Counted from the first letter of the stretch, positions 48,374 through 59,474 are shown. The stretch: 64,000 nt of DNA from Tetracentron sinense (GCA_015143295.1 CM026570.1:7216047-7280046), one strand, 5' to 3'. Notes: generated by a model from the sequence alone, not told the origin. A program made the numbers and translations.

Positions 48374-48578
48374 ACCAAAGAGGGGTTTGGGCTAATGGTC
48401 AACACCATGCCTCTGGAAGTGGAGGTCTTGAGTTCGAGTCTCTTCCCCTTGTTGGCCACCCTTGGTAATTTATCCCGGCTATCTTGATTGTATAGAGTGA
48501 GGGGATTTACACGGTCTGTGGAATTTAGCCGGGTGCTTTAAGAGGCCCGGATACCCATTATTATAACAAAAAAACATG
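48374..48578 (+). mobile_element. tRNA-derived SINE with 12-bp TSD
   Basis: A box A-like GGGCTAATGGTCAACACC (about 48390) and box B GAGTTCGAGTC (about 48430) lie 40 bp apart. The element ends in an A-rich tail, ATAACAAAAAAACATG. Perfect TTAAAGCAATAA direct repeats flank it (48362-48373 and 48579-48590). Confidence 0.8.
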
Positions 48579-49298
48579 TTAAAGCAATAACTTTTTTTTT
48601 TCTTATAAAAATTGTTACTTTAACTTATTAGCCTCAAAATACACCATGGGACTAGCCCAATGGTAGTGTCCCCTCATTAGAGGGAGGTTCTATGCTCGAG
48701 TCCCATGCAGGTGTGCATTGTGATTTCCCCACACTTTCGTAGAGCAGATACTAACTCCTATCCTTAAACTGTGCAAAAAAAGAAAAATTATTAACGTCAA
48801 TGGGATAGGGCTTGGGCTTAATTTTACAATTTTTGAATAAGTCGGCTCAAGCCTGTGTGTGAACTTTTATTACAGAGTTATATGTTAGAATGAGAATTTA
48901 GGAAATTCCCAATTACTTTAGGATACTCGTATTATAACAAAAAAACATGTTAAAGCAATAACTTTTTTTTTCCTTATAGAAATTGTTGCTTTAATTTATT
49001 AGCGTCAAAATGCAACCATGAAACTAGCCCAATAGTAGTGTGTCCCCTCATTAGAGGGAGGTTCTAGGCTCAAGCCCCGTGCAGGTGGTCATTGTGATTT
49101 CCCCCCACTTTCGTAGAGCAGATACTAACTCCTATCCCTAGACTGGGCAAAAAAAGAAAAAAATATTAGCTTCAATGGGATAGGCTTGGGCTTAATTTTA
49201 CAATTTTTGAATAGGTTGGCTCAAGCCTGTGTGTAAGCTTCTATTACGAAGTTATTTGTTAGAATGAGAATTTAAGAAATTCCCAATTACTTTAGGAT
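48560..49298. repeat. Tandem duplication of a 371-bp unit
   Basis: Units 48560-48930 and 48931-49298 align throughout. Each begins with ATTATAACAAAAAAACATG, the tail of the SINE at 48374-48578 plus its right TSD, and each contains a second SINE. The duplication therefore happened after both SINEs had inserted. Confidence 0.85.
48638..48787 (+). mobile_element. Short SINE (copy in first tandem unit)
   Basis: Box A-like ACTAGCCCAATGGTAGTG and box B-like GGTTCTATGCTCGAGTCCC are present. The A-rich end is AAAAAAAGAAAAA. The flanking repeats are TTATTAGCCTCAA and TTATTAACGTCAA (11 of 13 identical). The copy in the second unit (about 49006-49165) has repeats TATTAGCGTCAA and TATTAGCTTCAA. Confidence 0.7.
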
Positions 49299-50020
49299 TT
49301 GATTTATGTTTATAATTAGACTTAGGGTGTTGGATTATTAAGTATAAACGGTTGAGATGTGAGTTTTTAGGGTTTTTAGGGAGAACAAGTTTGCTCTCAT
49401 GGCGAGCCCTCATTTTGACTTTTGAGAAGAAGAGCGTGCTTATGGCTTATCTTGGGATTCTTAGTATTCAAGAGTGGTTATCCTTACACCTCAAACGACT
49501 CGAGTTGGTTTTCCTTACACCTCAAAAGATTGGGGTTGATTATCCTTATACCTTAAAGGATTCAGGTTGGTATCCTTACATTTCAAATGAATCGAGTTGG
49601 TATCCTTACACCTTAAAGGATTTGGATTTTGAGTGGTTATCTTTACACCTTAAAACATTTGATATTCTGTTTTTGGCAACCTCGCTTGAGCAAGATTGTG
49701 TTTGGCTCGAGCAAAATTACGGAGAATTTCAAGATTTATTATGTATTTCAGAGTGTTCTAAATGTATTTAGATCAAACGAGATTATGTTTGGCTCGAGCA
49801 AATTGTGGAGTTTCAAGTTTTATTATGTATTTCAGAGTTTCCTAAACGTATTCGATTGAGGTTTTATTTGTGAGAGAGAACAATTTTGATCTATGTGAGA
49901 GCTATTCAAAGACCGTGTGAGAATTTTTAAGGTTGTAATCTTGGTTGTAATATAGTGAAGGTTTTTCAGATCGATTCGATCGTGGATGTAGGTAGCCCTA
50001 TGGTAGGTAAACCAAGTATA
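49299..50020 (+). mobile_element. LTR-retrotransposon relic with ~33-bp minisatellite
   Basis: At 49475-49660 a CTTACACCTYAAARGATT-type unit repeats about six times with variation. Downstream, TTGTAATATAGTGAAGG and ATCGTGGATGTAGG are typical of the 3' part of plant Copia LTRs. The long open frame at 49352-49771 is composed of the repeats and shows no protein family, so I do not call it a gene. Boundaries are uncertain. Confidence 0.45.
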
Positions 50021-50029
50021 GGGGTGGAG

Positions 50030-51420
50030 CCAGGTGGGGGCTTGTGGGGGTCGTGCCCGCACTCAACTTTTGAAAATTAGATTAAAAAAATAATAATTAG
50101 GGTACAACTTGGGAATGGTGGCAAGTGCCCCCAAACTTTACGATTTCTTTTTAAGATAGGGTTCATATTTGATTGAACTTGGCCTGTGTCTCTTTTAACC
50201 TCCATTAACTATGGTTAAGATTTACTTACCCTTAAGATTCAACAATCTAACATTTGTTTTTAAAACAATTAATCCTAACGATTAAAAGTTCTTAACTAGA
50301 GTTAAAGGAGGGCTATGTAAGTGTGATTGAACTGTGAGAATTCAATCGCAATTGGACAGGATCTAGACCCATATTAATTATAATTAAGCTTAACCCATTT
50401 AATTTAATTATTTAACTGAGCATAGTTATGATGTAATGGGACAACTGTCCCGTAAACAATAAGAAACAGTACTCATAAGATATGTACAAAACATATGGAC
50501 GAAATGACCAAAAAACTTAGTTGTCAACAAAAAATTCGGATCTACGCCCTGAAACCCCCAATTCCCTACAATCAGAATATATCGTACTTATCTAATCTTT
50601 CGCCACAAAATCCATTAACAATTACTATAATTTTCAATCACCATGGGTTCCCCCTTTATTAGAAAATTCTGACTTCACTCCTAACAACTTATATCTTATA
50701 TTATGATATGAATTATTTTCATATATACTAGCGGGTGGCACGTGTTAACCGTAGGTGCGATTGAACTCTCCTTTAGTTCAATCGTGATTGAACTCTCCTT
50801 GAATTCAATCACGATTGACTGTGATTCTATTATTTAAATCGATAGATGAGTGAGAGGTAATTTGAGAATTAAAGTAAAACATTAAATCAAAATTTTGTTT
50901 TATGTAAGGGTAGTTTGAAAATTTCGGAGAAATCTGGTACCTCTGTAGCTTTGCCTTGTGGTATTATTACCTTGACCAAAAAAAAAAAAAAAACTTATAA
51001 TAGTAAAGATTTGTTATATTATCTCCAAATTCCTATGACATCGCAATATAATTACTTGCACAAAGAGAAGGCATGGAGATTTTTTTAAATGAATTCTGAG
51101 ACTGTGGGGCTAGTATTTCTCTTGTTGACTGCTTTCCAAACCAAACCCTTTCAGAGTTCCCTTAGACCAAATCCACCAACGTGAATCACACGTCGAGCAT
51201 TGAAAACCAAGAACATTATGGTGATTCTGAGCTCTCATTAATACAGTAGACCCTCCACAAATCACAACCATACCATCCTACAAGATCACTCCACTCTTAT
51301 CATCCACTCGAAAAAATCCTCTCCATTGTAGGCCTAACCAATAACTCATAAATGAAGTGAGCCCCATCTAATAATATCAGAAAAGGACAAATAACCCTAA
51401 AGAAAGCTAACGCCGTTACA
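50030..51420. other. Intergenic DNA with MITE fragments
   Basis: A GGGGTGGAGCCAGG terminus (50025) and a GGTTAAGATTTACTTACC foldback fragment (about 50160-50340) are visible. Short direct repeats of GATTGAACTCTCCTT (50759-50802) follow. No gene is seen. Confidence 0.45.
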
Positions 51421-51625
51421 GAAAATGACAAAAAGAGTAAGAGAAAGCGAAGTAGAACCAAACAACGTTAAACAGGACCTACACCTACCGTTAAATGGAG
51501 AAGGTAAGTTCAGCCCTATTACAGTCAGCCACTTGTCGGACGCTCAAAGGACAGCTTTACCTCTATCTTCACGCGAAGGTCGGTGCGCGTTGCGGACACT
51601 CCAAAGTCCCAACCACCATTTTTTC

Positions 51626-51632
51626 TATAAAA
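51626..51632 (+). promoter_or_regulatory. TATA box of the PNRC-like gene
   Basis: TATAAAA lies 180 bp upstream of the ATG at 51806, giving a predicted transcription start near 51655-51665 and a leader of about 145 bp. Positional inference only. Confidence 0.6.
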
Positions 51633-51805
51633 GACCACGAAGCTGCTCAGAAATGACGAACAGCAGAGCAGGAAGTTCCTCCCTTCAAGGAGGTTGAAGA
51701 TGGGTAGGGAGAAAGGCAATATCCAGGAATGAAACCCAAAACCCTTCTCGTTTTCCCCTTTAAAATCCCCCAAAATTTGTAGATTTTTTCTTACCGTTGT
51801 TTGTC

Positions 51806-52333
51806 ATGGGAACCGAAATCTTGTACCCTCAGGACTTTCTAATCAAGCATCTGAGTGTAGGTCCGGCGGATTTAGCTCGCCGGAAATCTTACTCTGGTAC
51901 CCGTAAACCTTCCCGGAAACAGGTTTTCCGGCCGGAGTCTAAGAAACCTGTTCATCAATCAGAACCTTCGATTTCGAAGAAATGGAGTTCTGATGATGTG
52001 AAATCTGGGAGGGATTTTGTTCTTGGACAGGTGACGATCTTAAAGCGAGGTGAATCGCTTGATGCGAAGAAAAAAAACGAATCTTTGGAGAAAAATGGTG
52101 AAGATTTGATCGTTTGTAGCACGGAGCGGTTGGGTCCAGATCCAGAAATGGTTCCGAAGTTCTTATCTCCAGTAGCTGGTAGATCTGAAGTTTATGCTGG
52201 ATCTGCTTTCTTTCTCTCTCCTTCTCCAAGTTCTCTTCCATTACCGTCTTTTTCGAAGAAGAAAGAAGGTGTGATGACGATCATCGACGATTCCGCAACA
52301 AAAGATCTGAGGCGTTTGCTTCGGCTTGATTAA
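51806..52333 (+). CDS. Plant PNRC/EDC1-like short-motif protein (175 aa)
   Basis: A single-exon basic protein of a plant-wide uncharacterised family that starts MGTE(I/V)L.PQD. Conserved blocks are the N-terminal 13 residues, GQVTILKRGESLD (74-86), RLGPDPEMVPK (108-118), YAGSAFFLSPSPSSLPLPSF (130-149) and DDSATKDLRRLLRLD (161-175). The 130-149 block has a YAG followed by a proline-rich LPxPxF. This is the same arrangement that yeast Edc1 and animal PNRC proteins use to contact DCP2 and the DCP1 EVH1 domain in mRNA decapping. A role as a decapping co-activator is therefore a reasonable inference, not established here. The rest is Lys/Ser-rich and predicted disordered. There is no signal peptide or membrane segment. 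The ATG at 51806 was chosen because the family begins there; no other ATG precedes it in frame. Confidence 0.85.
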   Translation: MGTEILYPQDFLIKHLSVGPADLARRKSYSGTRKPSRKQVFRPESKKPVHQSEPSISKKWSSDDVKSGRDFVLGQVTILKRGESLDAKKKNESLEKNGEDLIVCSTERLGPDPEMVPKFLSPVAGRSEVYAGSAFFLSPSPSSLPLPSFSKKKEGVMTIIDDSATKDLRRLLRLD

Positions 52334-53128
52334 AACTTAGAGACTAAACAGGTGCAGATCTAGATCTGTAGATCTAGAGATATGAAGTTTGGATCTAGAT
52401 TCCCCTTCTATGTTTCGGCTCGATCTAATCTCTCATGTTTTCAAGATCTGATCTTTCTGTATTTTTTTTAAACGGAAGGAAGATCTGAAACTTGAGAAAA
52501 AAAGCTAGGGCGATTCAGAGATGGTAACTCTAGGGTTTGTGGTGGATTGAAGATTAGGGTTTATCCTGGGCAGATATAAAAAAAAATTTAAATAATTGGG
52601 GTTTCTCTCAAGTTTGTAATTTCTGGAAATAGTGTTGTTGGGTATCTATTATGTGATGTAAATCTTTCTATGCTCTGGTGTTAGGGTTTCTAAATGTTCT
52701 TCTGTATTATGGGTAAAATAAGAAAAAAGAGGGAAAAAGGGGCAGGTTTTAGTGCCTGTTAATCTTCCTTCTCTTCTAGTGATTTTAATTGTAGGTGTTC
52801 TGTAAATGAAGCTCTTATAATTATATATTGAAATGGTGTTTTTACCATCTCTTATTCATCTTCATTAATTTTCCACGGAAAGAGATGAATTCTCTCTCAT
52901 ATTTTGCTTAGACTTGTATGGTTCGGCACTTTTCAAGTTTTCATTCTTGGGAAAGACTTCAAATTCAGCGAAAGGAATGACTTCAAATCCATAATGATAG
53001 AAAATAATTTAGTTAGAAACATTGATGAAAAGAATCTTTTGTTTTTTTTTTTTGATTGAAAATAATTTTGTTGGAAACATTGAAAAGAAGGGACTGAAAT
53101 TTCATAAAAGTGTATAGTGCCAACTTAA
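52334..53128. other. 3' UTR and downstream flank of the PNRC-like gene
   Basis: A long, T-rich 3' region. A diverged GAAAATAATTTWGTTRGAAACATTGA block is repeated at 52999 and 53058. No other gene recognised. Confidence 0.4.
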
Positions 53129-53294
53129 GGATAAGGATTTTGCTACTGAGACCCTCTTAGTGGACCATGCTCTAAGATAGCATGATTTCACTTTGTAGGC
53201 TCCACTTGAGCTCTAAGAGCATGATTTCACACTTGAAATCTTTTTCACTTAAAGCATGGTCTCCACCTTATGAGGGTCTCCGAAGTTTTATCCT
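53129..53294. mobile_element. Hairpin MITE, GCTACTGAGACCC family
   Basis: GGATAAGGATTTTGCTACTG at the left pairs with the reverse complement of the right end, GGATAAAACTTCGGAGACCC. Internal blocks with AGAGCATGATTTCAC repeat in both halves. Related to 8270-8368. Confidence 0.6.
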
Positions 53295-53296
53295 AA

Positions 53297-53451
53297 CCTT
53301 ATGTTTGGTTGTCGAGAAAATAAGTGAAAACATGGAAAAGAAAAGAAAATTAGACAAACCACAATTATGAATTGTATTAGAAATCTGAATTTTTTTTTTT
53401 TTTTTCTTCATGTTTTCACCTATTTTCTCGACAACCAAACATAGCATAAGG
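53297..53451. mobile_element. Hairpin MITE, second copy of the CTATGTTTGGTTG family
   Basis: The left arm, CCTTATGTTTGGTTGTCGAG, pairs with a right arm ending CTCGACAACCAAACATAG. The internal AAGAAAAGAAAATTAGACAA is shared with the copy at 29230-29380. It directly abuts the MITE ending at 53294. Confidence 0.75.
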
Positions 53452-53459
53452 GAAATGAG

Positions 53460-54900
53460 TTTTAGTTAGCTTGGGGATTGGATTGGAGTTCTTGTGACTC
53501 ATCATGGGATGTAGTCTTTCTAAGGAGAGAAGTCTCGGGATCCCATCCTTCTCTTACGCCACTGATGGGATGTGGACTCTGTAACATCCCACCAGTGGCA
53601 GAAGAGAGCCACTGGTTGGTGGCGGGGTGTGGAACATGGTTCAACCATTTGAACGGAGGTTGTATAGATTTTCTATTTCTTGACCTTTGTCTGACCTTTT
53701 CAAATTTATGCACTCAAATTTTTTGTTTCAGCTAATTTTTTTATATTCCTGTCATAGTCCCTTAGGGGTAAGATGGTTGATATGCCTACTAATTCACTAA
53801 TTGGGGTTGCTGCCTAACTATGACTGATTCTAGGGATAACGGGAGACCTTATCTCAAAATACCAATTTTAGGTTTTGAAAAATATAGGATTTTGAATTCG
53901 ACTTATTCTAACTTCTAAGAGAAGGTTTCACACCTCCGCCTCTTGCTTGAGCGGTAGGGATCTACGATGCCTACACCAAAAAAAAAAAAAAAAAGAGTTG
54001 ATTATGGAGCTTTATTCCTTTCTAAAATCCTAAGAATTGTCTTAATCCTAAGGGTCTAACGCTGATGTATTAAGGCAGATAGGTGCATGACGGGGATAGG
54101 CATTGTCGGTGTTCTTTACCAATAAAACAGGCACCATTTTGTTGTGGCCTGATTTTTTTCTCAAATTTAGTTGTGGTTGCCTAACCATCCAATTTTCATG
54201 TCATAGGATTTGTGTTTTTTTTAGTTTCTCTAACAATTAACTTCACTCAACCTATATCTGGATGTTCAAAATAATTTGGGAGTAGATATTTTTCTTCGGG
54301 TAGCATGGAAGTGAATTCAATAAGGTTCCATTTGATGGTAAGAAAATACAAGAAAGAAAATGAAAAGGAAAAAATAAAAGAAAAAGTAAGACTTTGAATT
54401 TTTATATTTTTTCTCAAGTCAGTCTATAGGTACTCCCATTTCCCCAATTCTAACCGTTATGGCTAGCCATCAAAGTTTAGGATTTGACTTAGACTTATTT
54501 TATCATTTTTAATGTCATATCAGCTCTAATCTTAATCCTTTAATAACTGAATTGAATTCAACAGTTTGGATTTGAGAGTATAAATGAGAGTACACTTTAG
54601 GAGTTCTTATAGAGTGATTCTTTTTTCTTTACAATTATTATTCTTTTTCCATCATTTCTTATATTCTTTTTAAACAAACACAGCCTAACTGATAAAATGA
54701 TGTACACGTGACGTCTGTAGAGCTCAATAAAACAAATTAGAATTGAAGGAATGATAGTATATGATTTAATTAAAACCTCAACTTTTAATAAAATGGAATG
54801 ACAAATAAGATTATGATTACATACCCCAAATATTGGGCAAATTAGTTCAAAGGAATGAATAACACAAGATTTAATTAAAATCGTGACTTTTTATCTGTTG
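53460..54900. other. Intergenic DNA, no gene seen
   Basis: A stretch at 53470-53670 is relatively GC-rich, and the self-complementary GATGGGATGTGGACTC / ACATCCCACCAGTGGC pair forms a hairpin near 53563-53600. It may be TE-derived. The remainder is AT-rich with nothing recognised. Confidence 0.4.
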
Positions 54901-54904
54901 TGAT

Positions 54905-55090
54905 GACCCCTGAGAGTGTAGCCCAATGGTCAAAGGACGAACCGTAAAACCGGAGATCTCGAGGTTGATTCTTAGGCTCCTCTCAATATTGGTTGTATGG
55001 GGTAGGTGTATTCCCGATTCAACATGTAGGACTTTTCTCAGATTCTAAGGCTTGGGAAATCCACGTTTATCCAAAAATAAAATAGAATAA
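54905..55090 (+). mobile_element. tRNA-derived SINE with 10-bp TSD
   Basis: Box A-like GTGTAGCCCAATGGTCAAA (about 54917) and a box B-like GAGGTTGATTCTTAGG (about 54961) are at the right spacing. The tail is ATCCAAAAATAAAATAG. Perfect CTGTTGTGAT repeats flank it (54895-54904 and 55091-55100). Confidence 0.75.
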
Positions 55091-55562
55091 CTGTTGTGAT
55101 CATAATTTGGATCTTGATGGGGAATATCCTCTTTGTGCCCATTAATACATATACGACCGCGTGAACCATAATAAATGAGTGAAGGTCAACAGCCCAATGG
55201 ACTGTAGGCCTGGCTGGTCAGATTGCAGACTCAAATAAATGGGTGGGTGTGGAACTAAATTTTGGACATTGATCATATTAAGCCCATTTTGCTTACAAAA
55301 CAGAAATTTGCATCTTATATTCGCATCTTATATATGGTCCATGCCTTCCCTCATTTCGAGGCTCATTGATGATTGCCTCATCCCTGGGACCATCTAACAA
55401 ATAAATCTATTTTCCTTTCTTCTAACACAACTCTTAATTGCTTCATCTATTTTCTCGGCAAATCTAACAATTATTGAAAATGTGAACTAAATTATATAAG
55501 GGTTCATTCTTTTGCTTTGCTGAGACTTATAAAGTTAGCATTTTACACATTGTAATTGTAAT

Positions 55563-57177
55563 TGTTAGGAAATTTAACTTTGTCAAGTTTTTTTTAAGAA
55601 TAAAATCAATTCTTACCATCTTTAGATTTCAAGTCTGTAACGGATAAAATTCGTAAAAAGGAGCAAAAAGAAGGGGTAAAATAGGGATTTCTCATGCTCA
55701 CAAATTCTAACAATTTAGCCGACATAAGCCCACTTGGGCTATGTGCTGGCTCACTTGAGTGTTGTCTGGCAGGTGATCTCATCATGACTACACAAGTCAT
55801 GATGACTCAAAATGCCTATAAATAAGCAAGAATCACCAGAAAGAAGGGATGGATGGTGCGAAAGGCAAGAGAGAAGAGAAAGGGAAGAAGAAGAAGAAGA
55901 GGAAGAGGAAGAGGAAGATGAAGATATGAGAAGCTTGAGTCATTCATACCCCTACCCCGAAGTGCTGTGCAGGCGGTCACTCACCTGATTCTTTCATCTT
56001 CCTTTGGTGTTATCCGGCTACTTGATGCTCTTTATGGCCTCACAAGCGTTTATGGCCACCGGATTCACTCAAATAGGCCATGTCCGCCTGGTGCTCTCCC
56101 TAAACGGTCACACCGCCACTTGCACGATCTTGCAATTAATCATCTGGTGAGTGCAATCACACTTGAACTTGTGCCTGACACTGTGAATAGTGCCGAATCC
56201 GTTGTAGCGTTGTCTGCTGTGAATTGTGCCAAATTCGTTGTCGCGTTGCCTGCTGTGAATAGTGCCGAATACGTTGTGCTGTGAATAGTGCCAAATCCGT
56301 TGTCACGTTGTGTTGTGCATAGTGCCGAGCTCGTTGTCCGTTGTCTGATGTACAACGTACACGTTGTTTGCTGTACAACTTACACGTTGTCTGCTGTACA
56401 ACGTATCCGTTGTCTGATGCACAACGGATGCACAATGTATACGTTGCCAGTGCCTTATCCGAGCTACGTTGTCGGAGCTACTTTGCCAGTGCCTTATCTG
56501 AGCTACGTTGTCAGAGCTATGTTATCCGAGCTAGAGCTACGTTGTCAGTGCCTTCTGAGCTACGTTGTCGGTGCCTTATCAGAGCACGTTGTCAGAGCTA
56601 CGTTGCCAGTGCCTTATCCGAGGTATGTTGCCAGTGCCTTCTGAGCTACGTTGTCAGTGCCTTCTGAGCTACATTGCCAGTGCCTTATCCGAGCTACGTT
56701 GCCAGTGCCTTATCCGAGCTACGTTGTCAGTGCCTTCTGAGCTACGTTGTCTGTGCCTTGTCAGAGCTACGTTGTCAGAGCTACGTTGTCTGTGCCTTGT
56801 CAGAGCTACGTTGTCTGAGCTATATTCTTTGTGCCTCCTGAGCTACAATCTCCAGAGCATAACACCAGAGCTCGTCCTCAAGTGCATATGCCCAGTGCCC
56901 TCACGATAAGTATCTCTATACTATTATGTGCCTTATACTATGCTTGTGCCTTGTGCCTTATACTGTGCTTGTGCCTTATACTGACTTTATCATCGGAGCT
57001 TATTTCAAGGTGCACACCCGCCCCCTCAGGCTCATTCACAGGTGACTTTTTGCTATCATTCCTCTACCAGCTAAGCAGCTATAGACGCGTGGCATATACG
57101 AGATTTTTCCCTTTCAAAGTCTATTGCTTTTTATGAGATCTTGAAATCATTCATTTCGTTGTATTTAAAGTATTACA
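55563..57177 (+). mobile_element. Probable solo LTR (1,615 bp)
   Basis: It begins TGTTAGGAAATTTAAC and ends AAAGTATTACA. Flanks GTAAT (55558-55562) and GGAAT (57178-57182) agree at four of five positions. A TATA-like CCTATAAATAAG at 55815 would act as the LTR promoter, followed by a purine-rich GAA/GGAAGA tract (55868-55925). The body contains the long degenerate minisatellite at 56180-56830. No gag, pol or second LTR is present. Confidence 0.5.
56180..56830. repeat. Degenerate compound minisatellite
   Basis: The first part (56180-56340) repeats GTGAATAGTGCCGAATCCG-TTG units of about 30-40 bp. The second (56340-56440) repeats CTGTACAACGTACACGTTGT-type units. The third (56440-56830) is about 15 copies of GAGCTACGTTGTCAGTGCCTT with or without an ATCC spacer. 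Because unit lengths are often multiples of three, open frames run through it on both strands. They encode only the repeat and are not taken as genes. Confidence 0.85.
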
Positions 57178-57365
57178 GGAATTGCAATTGAAGAGACAGT
57201 CATCAAAAGAAAAATGTATATTATCAAATGATAAAACTTGTAAAGTGCTAGACTTTATCCGTCTCAAAAAAAAGAACGGATCCTTAAGACAAACAGAAGT
57301 CGCCAAATTAGTCTCGCTTTCATTCCCACCCAAAAAAATGTTGCGATTTTTAACATTCATATAGA

Positions 57366-57548
57366 TAAATGGTTTCTAGGTCTTTCCGCAAGTTGGAGGT
57401 CCTAAGTTCCATTTCTCACTCCCCCTTTGGGGCTAGCCCCGCATTGGTTTACTGAACATACCTGGTGTGGTGGGTTACGGGCTCACGTCGCACCCTCAGG
57501 GATTAGTCCTAACCCAAAGGGTCGGGACAGCCCGAGTTCCAAAAAGAA
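57366..57548 (+). mobile_element. SINE-like repeat
   Basis: A box B-like GGTCCTAAGTTCCATTTC (57398-57415) is followed by a body containing CATACCTGGTGTGGTGGG and GGGATTAGTCC, and an A-rich end, CCAAAAAGAAAAATTT. Box A is not convincing, so it may be 5'-truncated. An (AT)n(AG)n microsatellite follows at 57552-57592. Confidence 0.4.
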
Positions 57549-57553
57549 AAATT

Positions 57554-57591
<38 letters not shown>

Positions 57592-58980
57592 ATGGACTAG
57601 AAATTGAACATTAAAAGTCTTAGTTAAAATGGCAGCAATTCTGATTCATAACTAAAAATTGTCAAACTTCTGTTTGCCTAGAACGGCAACATTGTTGCCG
57701 TGACGAAATTGAAGGTGTAGGACTAGTAGTTGAGATTGCATATTAGTAGGATGCAGTGTATATTGTCAAGTAGAGAGGTCATTATCGTCTATGCATGTCT
57801 GTGCCGTTGTCCGACTTCTCCACCTTAATAGTAAACCTTGATGGTTCGGCTAAGTTGAATGACTCACACTCCTCTTTTTATACATCTTCTACTAGTAAAT
57901 ACCCCGTGCGAAGCACGGGTAATAATTTATATTTTACTAGACATTATTATTTGTGTTAAACAAATATTAATAGAATATTATTAAAATAATTTATAACACG
58001 AAATATTATAATAATGTCTAGTAAAAATTTTTAATGTGAGAAAAGCTTGAGATTAGTGAAGATGTTGATGCAAAATGGAGATGTGATTTTTGGGAAAAGA
58101 AGCTGTTAACAAAAATTGAATGAAAAAAATCTGTAAAATTTGTAGAATACAATATTGACTCGCATTGAAAACTAGGGTTGCAGACTAACCGTGTGTCTCT
58201 ACAAAAAAAAAAAAAAAAAAAAAGGTTTTAGGTTAATAAAAAAGTTCAGATATTATAGATTACATTCAGGAAAGTAGGATCAATATATTTTGAGTCCTGA
58301 CTGCAGGTCCTCTTCTAAGCTGACTGGAGTGTCCCTTTTTAACACTTTTTTAACCATGATTAAGTTTAATTAAAATAAAATAAAAATAATTTTTTTGTTT
58401 ATCTAAAAATCATGGTTAGATTGGTTAACCCTAAGAGGTTAACCATAATTGATGTATGGTGAAAAAGGGTCATGGAATACGTTGCTCCTAAACACAAATA
58501 GAGACGTTTTAGAGAGAGAGAGAGAGAGAGACTCATACGACTTGTTGTGGAGGAGCAGGAAATAATATCAACGGCCCAACAATTCTGGTGACTGAAAATA
58601 TGAAACCTATTATGGTTCAAAAGTGAGATTGAGAATCAAAAAATCCAATGTTTCTTAAATTAGAAATTTCAGGAAAAGAGAGACAAAATAGAGAAGAGAT
58701 TCTACCCCACCAAAAAAAAAAAAAAACAAAAATTCAATCTAAATTTCGCAAGACTTTGATTAACTTTCATGAGATTTAAATATAGCTAGCAACATCCCCC
58801 AACAGTATCAGAGAGAAGTTGACAGAATTAACAAAAGACCGAACATAGTTAAAGGAAATGCAAAAACAATATATTTGTGGAGTCCACTAATTCCAAGACA
58901 ACCCATATGAATTTAGAGGCAGACCCGCCCATTTGCATGCTTCTGATTATGCTCTCCTTCGCCACATCTTGTCTATGTAG

Positions 58981-59130
58981 AACTGATCTTTGCTTTTCGA
59001 GTTAGGGCATAAATGTTGTTCGCATTCTTGAGAATGAAATAGGCGTCCAAGCTCCCCACAGGAGATCTTCCAGCAATATTCCATGTACCCACAAAGACTC
59101 TTGTCATTGAAACATGATAATCACCAGTTA
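58981..59130 (-). pseudogene. Captured fragment of a type I inositol polyphosphate 5-phosphatase gene
   Basis: The minus-strand frame contains RVFVGTWNIAGRSPVGSL followed by LKNANNIYAL. Plant type I inositol polyphosphate 5-phosphatases start their catalytic domain with (K/R)xFVGTWNVAGRSPVGSLAVDLDEWLxLKxAADxYVLGFQE-like sequence. Here the AVDLDEWL part is reduced to DAYFI and the frame stops soon after, before any catalytic residue. No flanking phosphatase exons are present, so it cannot encode an enzyme. It lies wholly inside the Helitron and is best read as transduplicated host sequence. Confidence 0.65.
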
Positions 59131-59474
59131 CATATATATACCAAAAAGGTATTAAGAAAACAAAGCAATCATCGCCATTAAAATGCAAGATCTCATCGCC
59201 ACGGAGTTAACAACTAATATTTGGGCAAGCACAAGGATAGGTTTTGGGGAAGCACAAGAAAGAGAACCTAGAGAGGGGAAAATAGATACTTAAATTTTAT
59301 AGAGTAACGCTTCGGGAGGTGGAGGTGGTCAACGACGGTAACGCTTCGGTAATCCTCGTAATGGGAGAAGAAGAGGAAAGTTCTGGAAGACAAATGAGGG
59401 GATTTAAGTATAGAAGATTGGGGGAACATGGAGAGAGGTTAAGGATGAATGAGGAGAGAGAGAGAGGGTATATG

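Noticed and set aside
48425-48440. Possible tRNA gene from the box B match
   Set aside because: No cloverleaf can be drawn, and an A-rich tail plus a 12-bp TSD show it is a SINE.
49352-49771. 139-codon open frame on the plus strand
   Set aside because: It consists of an imperfect repeated unit in an LTR relic, with Copia LTR hallmarks downstream and no recognisable domain.
50731-50760. Possible third Helitron 3' end (ACTAGCGGGTGGCACGTG)
   Set aside because: The reverse complement ends in CTAGT, but the expected hairpin stem does not pair and no matching TC end was found.
51525-52241. Minus-strand open frames opposite the PNRC-like gene
   Set aside because: They are shadows of the plus-strand coding sequence and its leader, without start or family support.
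56157-56909. Several overlapping open frames of 90-118 codons on both strands
   Set aside because: They are translations of the ACGTTGT minisatellite, present in many frames and with no protein family; repeat-driven openness explains them.
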